Shown: positions 17,182-25,698 of the stretch, one piece after another
Position numbering within the stretch: position 1 is the stretch's first letter
How the letters are laid out: each line of letters starts with the position of its first letter
Assembly (NCBI GenBank): GCA_003576695.1
Contig: QOZQ01000004.1
Span: 431,328 to 495,327, forward strand
Direction: 5' to 3'
Length of the DNA stretch: 64,000 nt
Source: Taklimakanibacter lacteus
GTDB taxonomy: Bacteria > Pseudomonadota > Alphaproteobacteria > Rhizobiales > Aestuariivirgaceae
Notes under the pieces: model-generated
The model's database searches: none
What the model was told of the DNA's origin: nothing
What the model saw: only the letters and a program-made list of their open reading frames with translations
Made by a program: the position numbers and the translations under genes

Positions 17182-18228
17182 TCAGCCCAGCATCAGCTGG
17201 TTCCACTTCTCCTCATATTCATACGAGTATTTATTCGCTTCCTCCTCATTGAGGATCAGCATGTTCTTCACATTGTCGGGCGCCATGACCAGGATCCTGG
17301 CGGTCTCGGCATCGGCACCCGCGGTGGCCGAGCCCAGGACCGGCCCATAGGTCTTGAGGGTCAGCAATTTTGCCTGCTGCTCCTCGGCGAGCGCGAAGTC
17401 GATCGCTTCGTGAGCCAGATCGCGATTGGGCGATCCCTTGGGGATCACCCACCAATTGGCCCAGGCGATTCCGTCATTATAGGTGTGGCCGACGGGCGCG
17501 CCTTCGGCCTCGGCGGCAAGCATGCGCCCGCTCCAGGCCGAGGACAGAGCCAGTTCGCCCGTCGACAGGAGTTGCGGCGGCTGCGCGCCCGCACCCCACC
17601 ACACCGAGACGCTGGGCTTAAGCTCCTTGATCTTGCCGAGCGCCATGTCGGCCTTCTCCGTCGTATAGGGGAAGACCTCCTCGCGCTTGACGCCCGCGGC
17701 GAGCAAAGCGGCTTCGTAGTTGTAGTAAAAATATTTATAGAGACCGCGGGCGCCCGGGAAGCGCTTGACGTCCCAGAATTCCGCCCAGCTCTGCGGACCG
17801 GCTTCCGGGAAAGCCGTCTTCGACCAGGCGATGATGCTGGCGCCGGTCGAGGTGGCGACGCCAAAGGGCGACACCCAGCCTTTTTCGAGCTTCGCCGCAT
17901 TGGGGATCCTGGCGAGGTCGAGGCTTTCGAGGAAGCCTTCCTTGCCGCCCTGCCACACCGTGCGGCCGCCGACGTCGACGAGGTCCCATTCGACCTTGCC
18001 GGCCTGCACCATGGCCTTGATCTTGGCGGTCTCGGTGGGCGAGGTATTGACCACCGGGATGCCCTTAAGCGTGCCGAAGGGATCGATGAAGGCTTCCTTC
18101 TCCGCATTGGAGAGGGCGCCGCCCCAGGATGTGAAGGTGAAGGGCCGGTCCTGGGCGTGAGCCGATCCGGCGAGACCGGCCATGGCGCCTGTCGCTGCAA
18201 CACTCATCAGAAATTCGCGTCTACGCAT
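17182..18228 (-). CDS. Periplasmic binding protein of a polyamine-type ABC transporter
   Basis: 348 residues. The N-terminus MRRREFLMSVAATGAMAG ends in an Ala-His-Ala cleavage site near residue 25; the twin arginine followed by EFL fits Tat export. The mature part starts with FTFTSWGGALSNAEKEA, like PotD/PotF-type extracellular solute-binding proteins (family 1/8), and has WWVIPKGSPNRDLAHEAIDF. It should capture a polyamine or related cationic amine in the periplasm for the permeases encoded upstream. A 72-base gap separates it from the ATPase gene, perhaps allowing separate translation level. Confidence 0.88.
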   Translation of the reverse strand: MRRREFLMSVAATGAMAGLAGSAHAQDRPFTFTSWGGALSNAEKEAFIDPFGTLKGIPVVNTSPTETAKIKAMVQAGKVEWDLVDVGGRTVWQGGKEGFLESLDLARIPNAAKLEKGWVSPFGVATSTGASIIAWSKTAFPEAGPQSWAEFWDVKRFPGARGLYKYFYYNYEAALLAAGVKREEVFPYTTEKADMALGKIKELKPSVSVWWGAGAQPPQLLSTGELALSSAWSGRMLAAEAEGAPVGHTYNDGIAWANWWVIPKGSPNRDLAHEAIDFALAEEQQAKLLTLKTYGPVLGSATAGADAETARILVMAPDNVKNMLILNEEEANKYSYEYEEKWNQLMLG

Positions 18229-18300
18229 TTTGCTTCCTCCTTGGTTGGCTCGTGAGCGTTTCCCTGTCGCGAAAGTCGAACAACTCTCGCGGAAGACGCT

Positions 18301-19362
18301 TTAGTCTTTGGGCACGATGCGGGCCGCAGCCCGTTCCCATGAAACCTTGACCGGCATGCCGCGCTGCAAGGCCTGATTGGTGATCTGGCGTCCCCACAAG
18401 GTGGCGCCGCCGGCGAGGCGCAGGTGAAAGGCGGTGAGCTCACCCAGATAGACGACCTCGGTGATCTCGGCCGCGAGGCCTTCGCGGTCGATGCGGACAT
18501 GCTCCGGGCGGATCAGCAGCAAGGCGTCATCTCCGGGATTCAGCCCGTCTGCCGCCGGCACGGTCGCGTTCTGCGCGAAAGCCCCGATAGCGACATTGGC
18601 TTCGCCGCCTTCGAGCGATGTGACCTTGGCCGGCAGCAGATTCGATTCGCCGATGAAGCCCGCGACGAAGGCGTTGACGGGCTTGTCATAAAGATCGCTT
18701 GCCGAGCCCAGTTGCTCGATGCGGCCGTCACGCATGACGGCGACGCGGTCGGACAGCACGAGCGCCTCCTCCTGGTCATGGGTGACATAGATCGTCGTGC
18801 GGCGGTGCTCTTCATGCAGGCGGCGCAATTCAAGCTGCACCTGGCGGCGCAATTGCTTGTCGAGGGCGCCCAGCGGCTCGTCCATCAGGAGCACATCGGG
18901 CTCGATGACGATGGCGCGCGCCAGGGCGACACGCTGCTGCTGGCCGCCGGACAGTTCCTGGATGCGCCGGCTTCCATACTCTTCGAGGCGCACCATGGCC
19001 AGAGCGGCGGCGACGCGCCGGGCGATCTCGTCCCTGGGGCGGCGGCGCACGGTGAGTCCGTAAGCGACATTGCCGGCCACCGTCATATGCGGGAAGAGCG
19101 CATAGTTCTGGAACACCATGCCGATATTGCGCCGGCGCGCCGGCAGATCGGTCACATCGCGCTCGCCGATGAAGATGCGCCCGCCCGAGGGCTCGAGATA
19201 GCCGGCAGCGAGATTGAGGAGCGTCGTCTTGCCCGAGCCCGATGGTCCGAGCAGCGTCAGGAACTCGCCATCGCGCACTTCGAGATCGGTGGGCTTGAGG
19301 GCCTGGACCTCGCCATAGCTCTTGGCCGCGGCGGCGAAACGCAAGGGAAGGCCTCTGTTCAT
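18301..19362 (-). CDS. ABC transporter ATP-binding protein, PotA-like
   Basis: 353 residues. Walker A GPSGSGKTT (about 39-47), Q-loop MVFQNYALFPHM, signature LSGGQQQRVALARA, Walker B VLLMDEPLGALD and switch histidine THDQEEA are intact; a C-terminal TOBE domain (about 240-350) is typical of polyamine/sugar importers. It energises the two permeases of this operon. Its start overlaps the upstream permease stop by 4 bases. Confidence 0.95.
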   Translation of the reverse strand: MNRGLPLRFAAAAKSYGEVQALKPTDLEVRDGEFLTLLGPSGSGKTTLLNLAAGYLEPSGGRIFIGERDVTDLPARRRNIGMVFQNYALFPHMTVAGNVAYGLTVRRRPRDEIARRVAAALAMVRLEEYGSRRIQELSGGQQQRVALARAIVIEPDVLLMDEPLGALDKQLRRQVQLELRRLHEEHRRTTIYVTHDQEEALVLSDRVAVMRDGRIEQLGSASDLYDKPVNAFVAGFIGESNLLPAKVTSLEGGEANVAIGAFAQNATVPAADGLNPGDDALLLIRPEHVRIDREGLAAEITEVVYLGELTAFHLRLAGGATLWGRQITNQALQRGMPVKVSWERAAARIVPKD

Positions 19363-20159
19363 GCGGTCCGTCTCCCGGCCGATTTGGTGAGGAACTGGGC
19401 CAGGGCAAAAAGCACGACGGCCAGGATGATCATGAGGGTCGCAGCGACGGCGACGACAGGCGTGAATTCAAGGCGGATCGATTCCCATATTTTCACCGGC
19501 AAGGTCTTGTTGGCGTAGCCCGCCAGGAAGACGGCGACCACGACCTCATCGAAAGAAGTGATGAAGGAGAAGATGGCGCCGGCGACGATGCCGGGCGTGA
19601 TATTGGGCAGCGTCACGGTGCGGAAGATGGTCCAGGGGCCGGCGCCGAGGCCGGCCGCGGCGCGCAGCCAGTTCTCCTCCACGCCGCGCAGCGCGATGCC
19701 GACATTGATGACGACGAAAGGCAAAGCCAGCAACGCATGCGCAAGCCCGAGGCCCACAGGCGTGCCGCTCAGACCGACATCGAGCGCGCTTCTATAGACG
19801 GCGACGGCGGTGACGATGACGGGCACGATCATGGGGGCGAGGAACAGGCCGGTGAGAAGTGAGCGCCAGCGGCCGTCGGCGCGGTGAAGCCCCATGGCGG
19901 CGGCGGTGCCGAAGACGACCGCGACGAGGGTGGCGATGACGGCGACATGGAGGCTGGCGAGGAGCGCATTGCGCCATTCGGCATCGGCGATGAAGGCTTC
20001 ATACCAGCGGCTCGAATAAGCGAGCGGCGGGAGGGCGATGAAGCTCGCCTTGTTGAAGGAGGCGGGAATGACGGCGAGGATCGGCAGGCAGAGGAAAGCG
20101 AGCACCAGCCCGGCCGAGCCTTGCGCGAGAATTTTCAGCCACAGCGGGGTCTTGCTCAT
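19359..20159 (-). CDS. ABC transporter permease, PotC-like
   Basis: 266 residues with six predicted transmembrane helices. The conserved EAA loop (about residues 165-185: LRAAAGLGAGPWTIFRTVTL) contacts the ATPase. It forms the inner-membrane pore with the second permease. Starts and ends with 4-base overlaps to both neighbours, so it is tightly coupled. Confidence 0.93.
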   Translation of the reverse strand: MSKTPLWLKILAQGSAGLVLAFLCLPILAVIPASFNKASFIALPPLAYSSRWYEAFIADAEWRNALLASLHVAVIATLVAVVFGTAAAMGLHRADGRWRSLLTGLFLAPMIVPVIVTAVAVYRSALDVGLSGTPVGLGLAHALLALPFVVINVGIALRGVEENWLRAAAGLGAGPWTIFRTVTLPNITPGIVAGAIFSFITSFDEVVVAVFLAGYANKTLPVKIWESIRLEFTPVVAVAATLMIILAVVLFALAQFLTKSAGRRTA

Positions 20160-20989
20160 CTGGCATAGACTCCCTTGCCGAAGGGCAGGAAGCGGGCGGT
20201 GACGGCCAACAGCGCCAGCACGATGACGAGAAGGATCAGCGAGCCCGCCGCCGCGAGCGACCAGGCCAGCCGGTCATTGATGAAGCTCGCGATCAGCATC
20301 GAGAGCGTGATGGCATTCGAGCCGCCAAGCAGCGCCGGCGTGATGAAGAAGCCGAGGGAGAGCAGGAAGACGAAAGTGGCGCCACCCACAAGGCCCGGCA
20401 GGCAAAGGGGGAAATAGATGCGGCGGAAGGTGTCGAAGAGGCCGGCGCCAAGGCCATCGCTCGCCAGCAGGAGGCGCTGGTCGATGCGCAGCATCGCGCC
20501 ATAGAGCGGCAGGATGGCATAGGGGAGGAGGACATGCACCATGCCGATCATCACGCCGGTGTCGTTGAAGAGCAGGCTCAGCGGCTTGTCGGTGATGCCG
20601 ATATTGATCAGGAAGCGGTTGAGCGGGCCATTGCGCTCGAGCAGGATCATCCAGGAGAAGGTGCGGACCAGCACCGAGATCCAGAAGGGAAACAGCACGC
20701 CATAGAGCGCGAAAGCGAACCAGAAGCCTTTCAGCCTGGTCAGGATATAGGCCACCGGCCAGGCCAGCAGCACGGTGATGAGCGCCACGGCGAAGGCGAC
20801 GAGGAAGGTGTTGACCATCACCCGGCGATAGACCTCGCTGTCGATGAGCGTCGAAAAGGTCGAGAACATGCCCGCCTCGTCGGTGAAAGCGAGCGAGAAC
20901 AGACGCGCCAAGGGGGCGACGAAAGCCAGGCCTAAGAAGATGACGGCCGGCGCCAGCAGCAGGAGTGTCTCGATGTGCCGGCGCTTCAT
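20156..20989 (-). CDS. ABC transporter permease, PotB-like
   Basis: 277 residues, six predicted helices, first one near residues 9-29 (LLLLAPAVIFLGLAF). The EAA-type loop reads ASDGLGAGLFDTFRRIYFPL. It pairs with the PotC-like permease. Three bases separate it from the acyl-CoA dehydrogenase gene upstream in the transcript. Confidence 0.93.
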   Translation of the reverse strand: MKRRHIETLLLLAPAVIFLGLAFVAPLARLFSLAFTDEAGMFSTFSTLIDSEVYRRVMVNTFLVAFAVALITVLLAWPVAYILTRLKGFWFAFALYGVLFPFWISVLVRTFSWMILLERNGPLNRFLINIGITDKPLSLLFNDTGVMIGMVHVLLPYAILPLYGAMLRIDQRLLLASDGLGAGLFDTFRRIYFPLCLPGLVGGATFVFLLSLGFFITPALLGGSNAITLSMLIASFINDRLAWSLAAAGSLILLVIVLALLAVTARFLPFGKGVYAR

Positions 20990-20992
20990 GCG

Positions 20993-22162
20993 TCAGCTCC
21001 AGCCGCTGAACACGCCAAGGCCGCGCTTGCGGATCTGGCCGGCTACGATCACGCGCTGGATCTCGGATGTGCCTTCCCAGATGCGGTCGACCCGGATGTC
21101 GCGATAGAGGCGCTCCACCGGGTTCTCGCGCATATAGCCGCGCCCGCCCAGCACCTGCAGCGCCTTGTCGATGACGCGACCCGCCATTTCGGAGGAATGG
21201 AGCTTGAGGGCGCTGGCATGGGCATGCACCAGCTTGCGGTCGAGGCCGTTGTCGATCTCCCAGGCGACGCGATAGAGCATCGACTTGGTGGCGAAGATCT
21301 CGACCGCCATGTCGGCGAGCATGAATTCGACGCCCTGGAAATCGCGGATCGGGCGGTTGAACTGATGCCGTGTCGTCGCATAGCCGTTGGCGAGCTCGGC
21401 GGCGCGGATGGCGGCACCCAGCGCATGCGAGGCGATCTGCAAGCGGGCCTCGACGAACCAGTCCTTGGTGAGCTCGAAGCCCTGGCCGATCCTGCCCAGC
21501 ATCCGGTCTTCGGGAAGGATCACATCCTCGAAGCGCAATTCCGCATGGTCGAAGGCGAAATTATGCATGAATTTCGGCGATCGGAGATGGACGAGGTTGT
21601 CCGCCGGCTTGTCGACCAGGAACAGAGTGGGCTTGTCGGGATCGTCATCGACATGGGCATGGACGATAATGAAATCGGAGGCATTGTAGGAGGTGACGAA
21701 CCATTTCTCGCCGGCGAGGTGCCATTTGCCGTTCTTCAGCACGGCGCGGGTCTTCACCTGGCGCGGGTCGGATCCGGCATCGGCCTCGGTGATGGCGAAG
21801 CAGCCGCGCCGATGGCCGGCGCAGGAGGGCAGGAGATAGTCCTTGATCTGCTGCGCGGTGCCGAATTTGAGACTCACCGGCGGGCGCCAGACGCAGCTCC
21901 ACAGGCCGTTGGTGACACGGCCCAGCTGTTCCTCGATGAGCGTCTGGTCGAGCATCGACAGCCCGAGACCGCCATGCTCCTTGCGGTGGTTGATGCCGGC
22001 AAGACCCCAGGCGCGGACCTGGTCCTTCACGCCGTCGCGCCGATCCATGGGCAATTCGCCATGCTCGTCGGCGACCTGCTCGAGCGGCAGCAGGACCTCG
22101 TCGCAGAACCGGCGGCCAAGATCCGCGAGCTCCTTCTGCCGGGCGGTGAGTTCGAAATTCAT
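20993..22162 (-). CDS. Acyl-CoA dehydrogenase
   Basis: 389 residues, normal for the family. The N-terminal helical domain is followed by FAITEADAGSD (FAD/substrate segment), the beta domain, and a C-terminal helical domain with ATTRHQF, LGGRGYM and WEGTSEIQR, the last containing a Glu at a position commonly catalytic in this family. It should introduce a 2,3-double bond into an acyl-CoA with FAD. It overlaps the upstream acyl-CoA synthetase gene by 4 bases, which supplies the likely thioester substrate. Confidence 0.93.
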   Translation of the reverse strand: MNFELTARQKELADLGRRFCDEVLLPLEQVADEHGELPMDRRDGVKDQVRAWGLAGINHRKEHGGLGLSMLDQTLIEEQLGRVTNGLWSCVWRPPVSLKFGTAQQIKDYLLPSCAGHRRGCFAITEADAGSDPRQVKTRAVLKNGKWHLAGEKWFVTSYNASDFIIVHAHVDDDPDKPTLFLVDKPADNLVHLRSPKFMHNFAFDHAELRFEDVILPEDRMLGRIGQGFELTKDWFVEARLQIASHALGAAIRAAELANGYATTRHQFNRPIRDFQGVEFMLADMAVEIFATKSMLYRVAWEIDNGLDRKLVHAHASALKLHSSEMAGRVIDKALQVLGGRGYMRENPVERLYRDIRVDRIWEGTSEIQRVIVAGQIRKRGLGVFSGWS

Positions 22163-24279
22163 GGGGTCCTCTTCTGCGGGATGACGAGCGCATCGACGGC
22201 GACGGCGCCCGATGGAGAAACGATGAGCGGATTGATGTCCATCTCGCCAATGAGATCGCCCAGCTCCTCGGCGATGGCGGAGAGGCTCATGACGGAAGCG
22301 GCGAGGCTCGCGAGATCGGCGGGCGCCGCGCCGCGCCTGCCGTCGAGCAGCGGGCGGATATGCAGGCCATCGACGAGGGCCGTGGCGCGCCTCGAATCGA
22401 GCGGCGGCATGGCGACGGTGCGGTCCTTCAGCACCTCGATCCAGACGCCCCCCGCGGCGACCATCAGATAGGGCCCGAATTGCGCGTCATGGACGAGACC
22501 CAGAGCGAGCTCGACGCCCTTGGCCGCCATCTCGGCGACGAGCACCTGCGGACCGAGACGCTGCGCCATGGAATGATAGGCGGCGGTCAAGGCCGTCTCA
22601 TCGGTGATACCGAGCACGACGCCCTGCTTGTCGGATTTGTGCAGGATGCCGGGCGATGCGGTCTTGAGCGCCACCGGGAATCCGATGCTGCGCGCCGCGG
22701 CAAGCACATCTTCGAGTTTCTCGGCCCAGTGATGGCGCGGCACGCGGATGCCGTAATCGGCAATCAGGGCCAGACCTTCGCTTTCGCTCAAAGGTGTGCC
22801 GCTCGAAAGACGCGCTCGCCATTTCGCCTGCGCGGGGTTGGACGGACGCCCGGGCGGCGCTGACGGAAGGTGATCGCGGAAAGCCAGCAGGTTGCGGATG
22901 GCCATGAGGCCTTCGGCGGTTCCATCGATGACCGGCACGCCGGCCTCGGTGACCGCAAGAGCAAGCTCGCGATGGTCGAGGGCCGAATAATTGGCGACGA
23001 CGGCAACCGGCTTCGGGCTGCGCCGGCTGACGCGAATGGCCGCATTGGTGAAGCCTTCGGCAACATAGGAGCCGGTGCGGATATCCTGGAACATGACGCC
23101 AATGGCCGTATCGGAATCCTCGATGAGCGCCTCGAGGCACGCCTCGACATGGGTCTCGAAATCGCGGCCGGTGCCCCAGGCATCGAGCGGATTGTCGGGC
23201 TTGAGATCATCATCGAGATGGGCGGCCATCCTGACCCTGGTTTCACTCGATATGCGGGCAAAGGGCACGCCCGTGCGCTGGGCGAGATCGGCGACCATCT
23301 CACGCTCGCCGCCTGAATCGTGGATGCTGGCGAGGCCGCCGGGGCCCGGCCTCTTCGTGCCGCCGAACAGGAGCAGATTGGCGGCGAGCTCATCGAGCGT
23401 ATTGGCGGTGAGCACGCCATATTTCGAGAACAGGGCGTCATAGGCGGCATTGTCGCCGGCAATGGCGCCGCTGTGGCTCGCAGCAAAGGCGGCACTCATC
23501 TCGGTGCGCCCGACCTTGAGCACGACGACCGGCATGTGCCGCCGCTCGGCCGCGGCGAGACTTGCCGCGAAGTTTTCGGGATCGCGCGCCGTCTCGAGGA
23601 ACAGGCCGATGGCGCGCGTCTCCTTCTGGGCCAGCGCCCAGTCGATATAGTCGGCGGTGGTGACGGTGAGCTCGCGGCCGCTCGATATGGCGGCGGAGAA
23701 TTTGAGACGCCGGTCATTATAAGCCAGCGCGCTGAAGGCCGATCCCGACTGGGTGATGAAGGCGATGCCGCCCGGCGCCAGCGGGTGTTTCGCCATATAG
23801 CCCGAGACGACGAGGCCTAACGGGGGATTGGCGAAGCCCATGCTGTTGCCGCCGCAGATCACGATGCCGGCCTCGCGCGCCATCGCCTGGAGGCGGCGGG
23901 CAAGGCTGTCGCCATGGCCCGGCAAGTTGCAGCTGGCGAAAATGGTGACGGCACGCGCGCCATGGCGGATCGCCTGCGCAAGGCCGGATTCCAGATGCTC
24001 ATTGGCGACACCGAGGACGACATGATCGACGGTCCGGGGCAGGGAGGCGAGATCGGGATGGCAGGCGATGCCCTCGACCGACGGGTATTTCTTATTGATG
24101 GCGAAGACCTCGCCCTTATAGCCATCGCGCAAGGCGGCGCGAATCATGGCATTGCCGGGCGTGTTGGGGCGCGTCGAGGCGCCCATATAGGCGATGGACG
24201 CCGGCTTGAGCAGCGGATCGAGACGATGCGCCGCCGCGCTCGTTGCGGCGCGCTCAATCGCCACGTCGTGGATGGTCAA
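22159..24279 (-). CDS. ADP-forming acyl-CoA synthetase, fused subunits
   Basis: 706 residues. Order: CoA-binding Rossmann domain (about 20-150, with YMGASTRPNTPGN), succinyl-CoA ligase-like domains (about 160-470; the AASHSGAIAGD stretch holds a likely phospho-His) and an ATP-grasp domain (about 485-700). Such enzymes activate carboxylic acids to CoA thioesters with ATP or run in reverse. The start is a TTG: GGGAGGG lies 5 bases upstream and no ATG occurs in the first 30 codons. First gene of the seven-gene amine/acyl-CoA operon. Confidence 0.9.
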   Translation of the reverse strand: MTIHDVAIERAATSAAAHRLDPLLKPASIAYMGASTRPNTPGNAMIRAALRDGYKGEVFAINKKYPSVEGIACHPDLASLPRTVDHVVLGVANEHLESGLAQAIRHGARAVTIFASCNLPGHGDSLARRLQAMAREAGIVICGGNSMGFANPPLGLVVSGYMAKHPLAPGGIAFITQSGSAFSALAYNDRRLKFSAAISSGRELTVTTADYIDWALAQKETRAIGLFLETARDPENFAASLAAAERRHMPVVVLKVGRTEMSAAFAASHSGAIAGDNAAYDALFSKYGVLTANTLDELAANLLLFGGTKRPGPGGLASIHDSGGEREMVADLAQRTGVPFARISSETRVRMAAHLDDDLKPDNPLDAWGTGRDFETHVEACLEALIEDSDTAIGVMFQDIRTGSYVAEGFTNAAIRVSRRSPKPVAVVANYSALDHRELALAVTEAGVPVIDGTAEGLMAIRNLLAFRDHLPSAPPGRPSNPAQAKWRARLSSGTPLSESEGLALIADYGIRVPRHHWAEKLEDVLAAARSIGFPVALKTASPGILHKSDKQGVVLGITDETALTAAYHSMAQRLGPQVLVAEMAAKGVELALGLVHDAQFGPYLMVAAGGVWIEVLKDRTVAMPPLDSRRATALVDGLHIRPLLDGRRGAAPADLASLAASVMSLSAIAEELGDLIGEMDINPLIVSPSGAVAVDALVIPQKRTP

Positions 24280-24483
24280 GCAATCCCTCCCGGAAATCAG
24301 TCTTCTGGTTAGCCCGGGAGACTAGGGGCTTCGGGCTCGCCGGGCACGAACACAATGATCAGGGCGTCATGATCTGTAGGAATACTCCAGGCACATGCCT
24401 GCCAAGGAGAAATCATCTTAAGATATTGTATTTGCTATATATTATCTTGATTCTGTGGAATCTTCGAAGTTTCACCGGCCTTA
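24280..24483. promoter_or_regulatory. Probable promoter region of the amine/acyl-CoA operon
   Basis: Separates the operon from the LysR gene encoded upstream on the same strand. AAGATA (24420-24425) and TATCTT (24443-24448) form a 6-base inverted repeat within a 50-base AT-rich tract, unusual here, and could be a LysR site. No gene is seen in it. Confidence 0.4.
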
Positions 24484-25407
24484 CTAGGCCAGTACTTCTG
24501 GGCGCAGGCCCGCCATCTCGGAAAGCAGCCAGTCGCGCACCAGCTCGGCCGGCTTGCGCAAGGGACGCCTCGATGTGGCGACGAGGTAATAGAACTGCCC
24601 GGTCTTCAATATGTTGCGGGAAGCCGCGACCAGCTCCTTCTGCAGGAGCTCATGCGCCACGACATGCCACCAGCCGAGCGCCACGCCGCGGCCATTGACC
24701 GCCGCCTGGATGACCAGCGTGTAGTCGGAGAAAGTGAGGCTGCGGCTGCCGGCCTGCGAGGGATAATTGAATTCGGCGAGATAACGCGACCATGGGATGC
24801 GGATCGAGCCGGAGAGATGCGCGAGCGTATGACCGTTCAGGTCGGTCGAGCCGTCGAGACTGCCATGGGCGGCAAGATAGGCCGGGCTGCAGACGGGAAG
24901 CACCAGCTCCTCCATCAGGGGCCAGCGCTTCTGGTCGGTATCGGCCGCCAGATTGTAGCGGATGGCGAGATCGACGTCCTCGATCGGCCCGGTGGGCTCG
25001 CCGCGCACCAGCTGGAAGCGCAGATCGATATTGGGGAAGCGCGCCTGGAAGCGGTCGAGGCGCGGCATGAACCAGTGCATCGCGAAGGCCGATGAGATCG
25101 AGAGCGTCACCGTGCCGGCATCGCCATGCTTGGCCCTGATGTCCTCGATCGCGATCTCCATATGCTGGAAGCTGCCGGTCACCGCATTATAGAGATGACG
25201 CCCGTCCTCGCTGAGCTCGAGGCCGGTGGTGGTGCGGATGAAGAGCTTGGTGTCGAGATGCGCCTCGAGCCGCGCGATCATCCGGCTGACGGCGGATTGC
25301 GTGACATTGAGTTCGCCCGCTGCGCGGGTGAAGCTCAGATAGCGGGCGGCCGCTTCGAAGACGAAAAGCGCGCCGGATGAGGGCAGGAGACGGCGAAGCG
25401 AGGTCAT
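24484..25407 (-). CDS. LysR-family regulator, GcvA-like
   Basis: 307 residues. Helix-turn-helix: LFVFEAAARYLSFTRAA...TQSAVSRMIARLEAHLD (about 14-50), then an effector domain with VTLSISSAF and DVDLAIRY, the latter pattern common in the GcvA/AmpR branch. It lies directly upstream of the amine transporter operon in the same direction, with 204 bases between, and is its most likely regulator. The effector is unknown. Confidence 0.92.
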   Translation of the reverse strand: MTSLRRLLPSSGALFVFEAAARYLSFTRAAGELNVTQSAVSRMIARLEAHLDTKLFIRTTTGLELSEDGRHLYNAVTGSFQHMEIAIEDIRAKHGDAGTVTLSISSAFAMHWFMPRLDRFQARFPNIDLRFQLVRGEPTGPIEDVDLAIRYNLAADTDQKRWPLMEELVLPVCSPAYLAAHGSLDGSTDLNGHTLAHLSGSIRIPWSRYLAEFNYPSQAGSRSLTFSDYTLVIQAAVNGRGVALGWWHVVAHELLQKELVAASRNILKTGQFYYLVATSRRPLRKPAELVRDWLLSEMAGLRPEVLA

Positions 25408-25698
25408 GGGGGCGGATGTGGTGATCTGGGCAGAAGATAGAGCCTATATGGCACAGGAACAAAGCCTTTATTAACCTCGCGTCACTATAGCATGCACGCA
25501 TGGCCGGGCCAGGATGCGGTCCCGGCGGCAATCCTGTTTCTATTCCAAAACAAGGGACCGATGTTTCCGGAATGTTTCGCGTCGATCGGGCGGCGATCGT
25601 CATGAATGCCGGTGGTCGTTGCGTCAACCACGACACATTTTGACCGGATTTTGGCCGCAACTTGTTACGGCACAAAGAAAATAGCGTGGTGGGGCGTT

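Noticed and set aside
16514..17350. 278-codon plus-strand frame and a 367-codon frame at 17152-18255
   Set aside because: Both are antisense to the FAD oxidoreductase and the binding protein, which have clear motifs and operon spacing.
20975..22471. 498-codon plus-strand frame antisense to the acyl-CoA dehydrogenase
   Set aside because: No domain; the minus-strand gene is well supported by family motifs.
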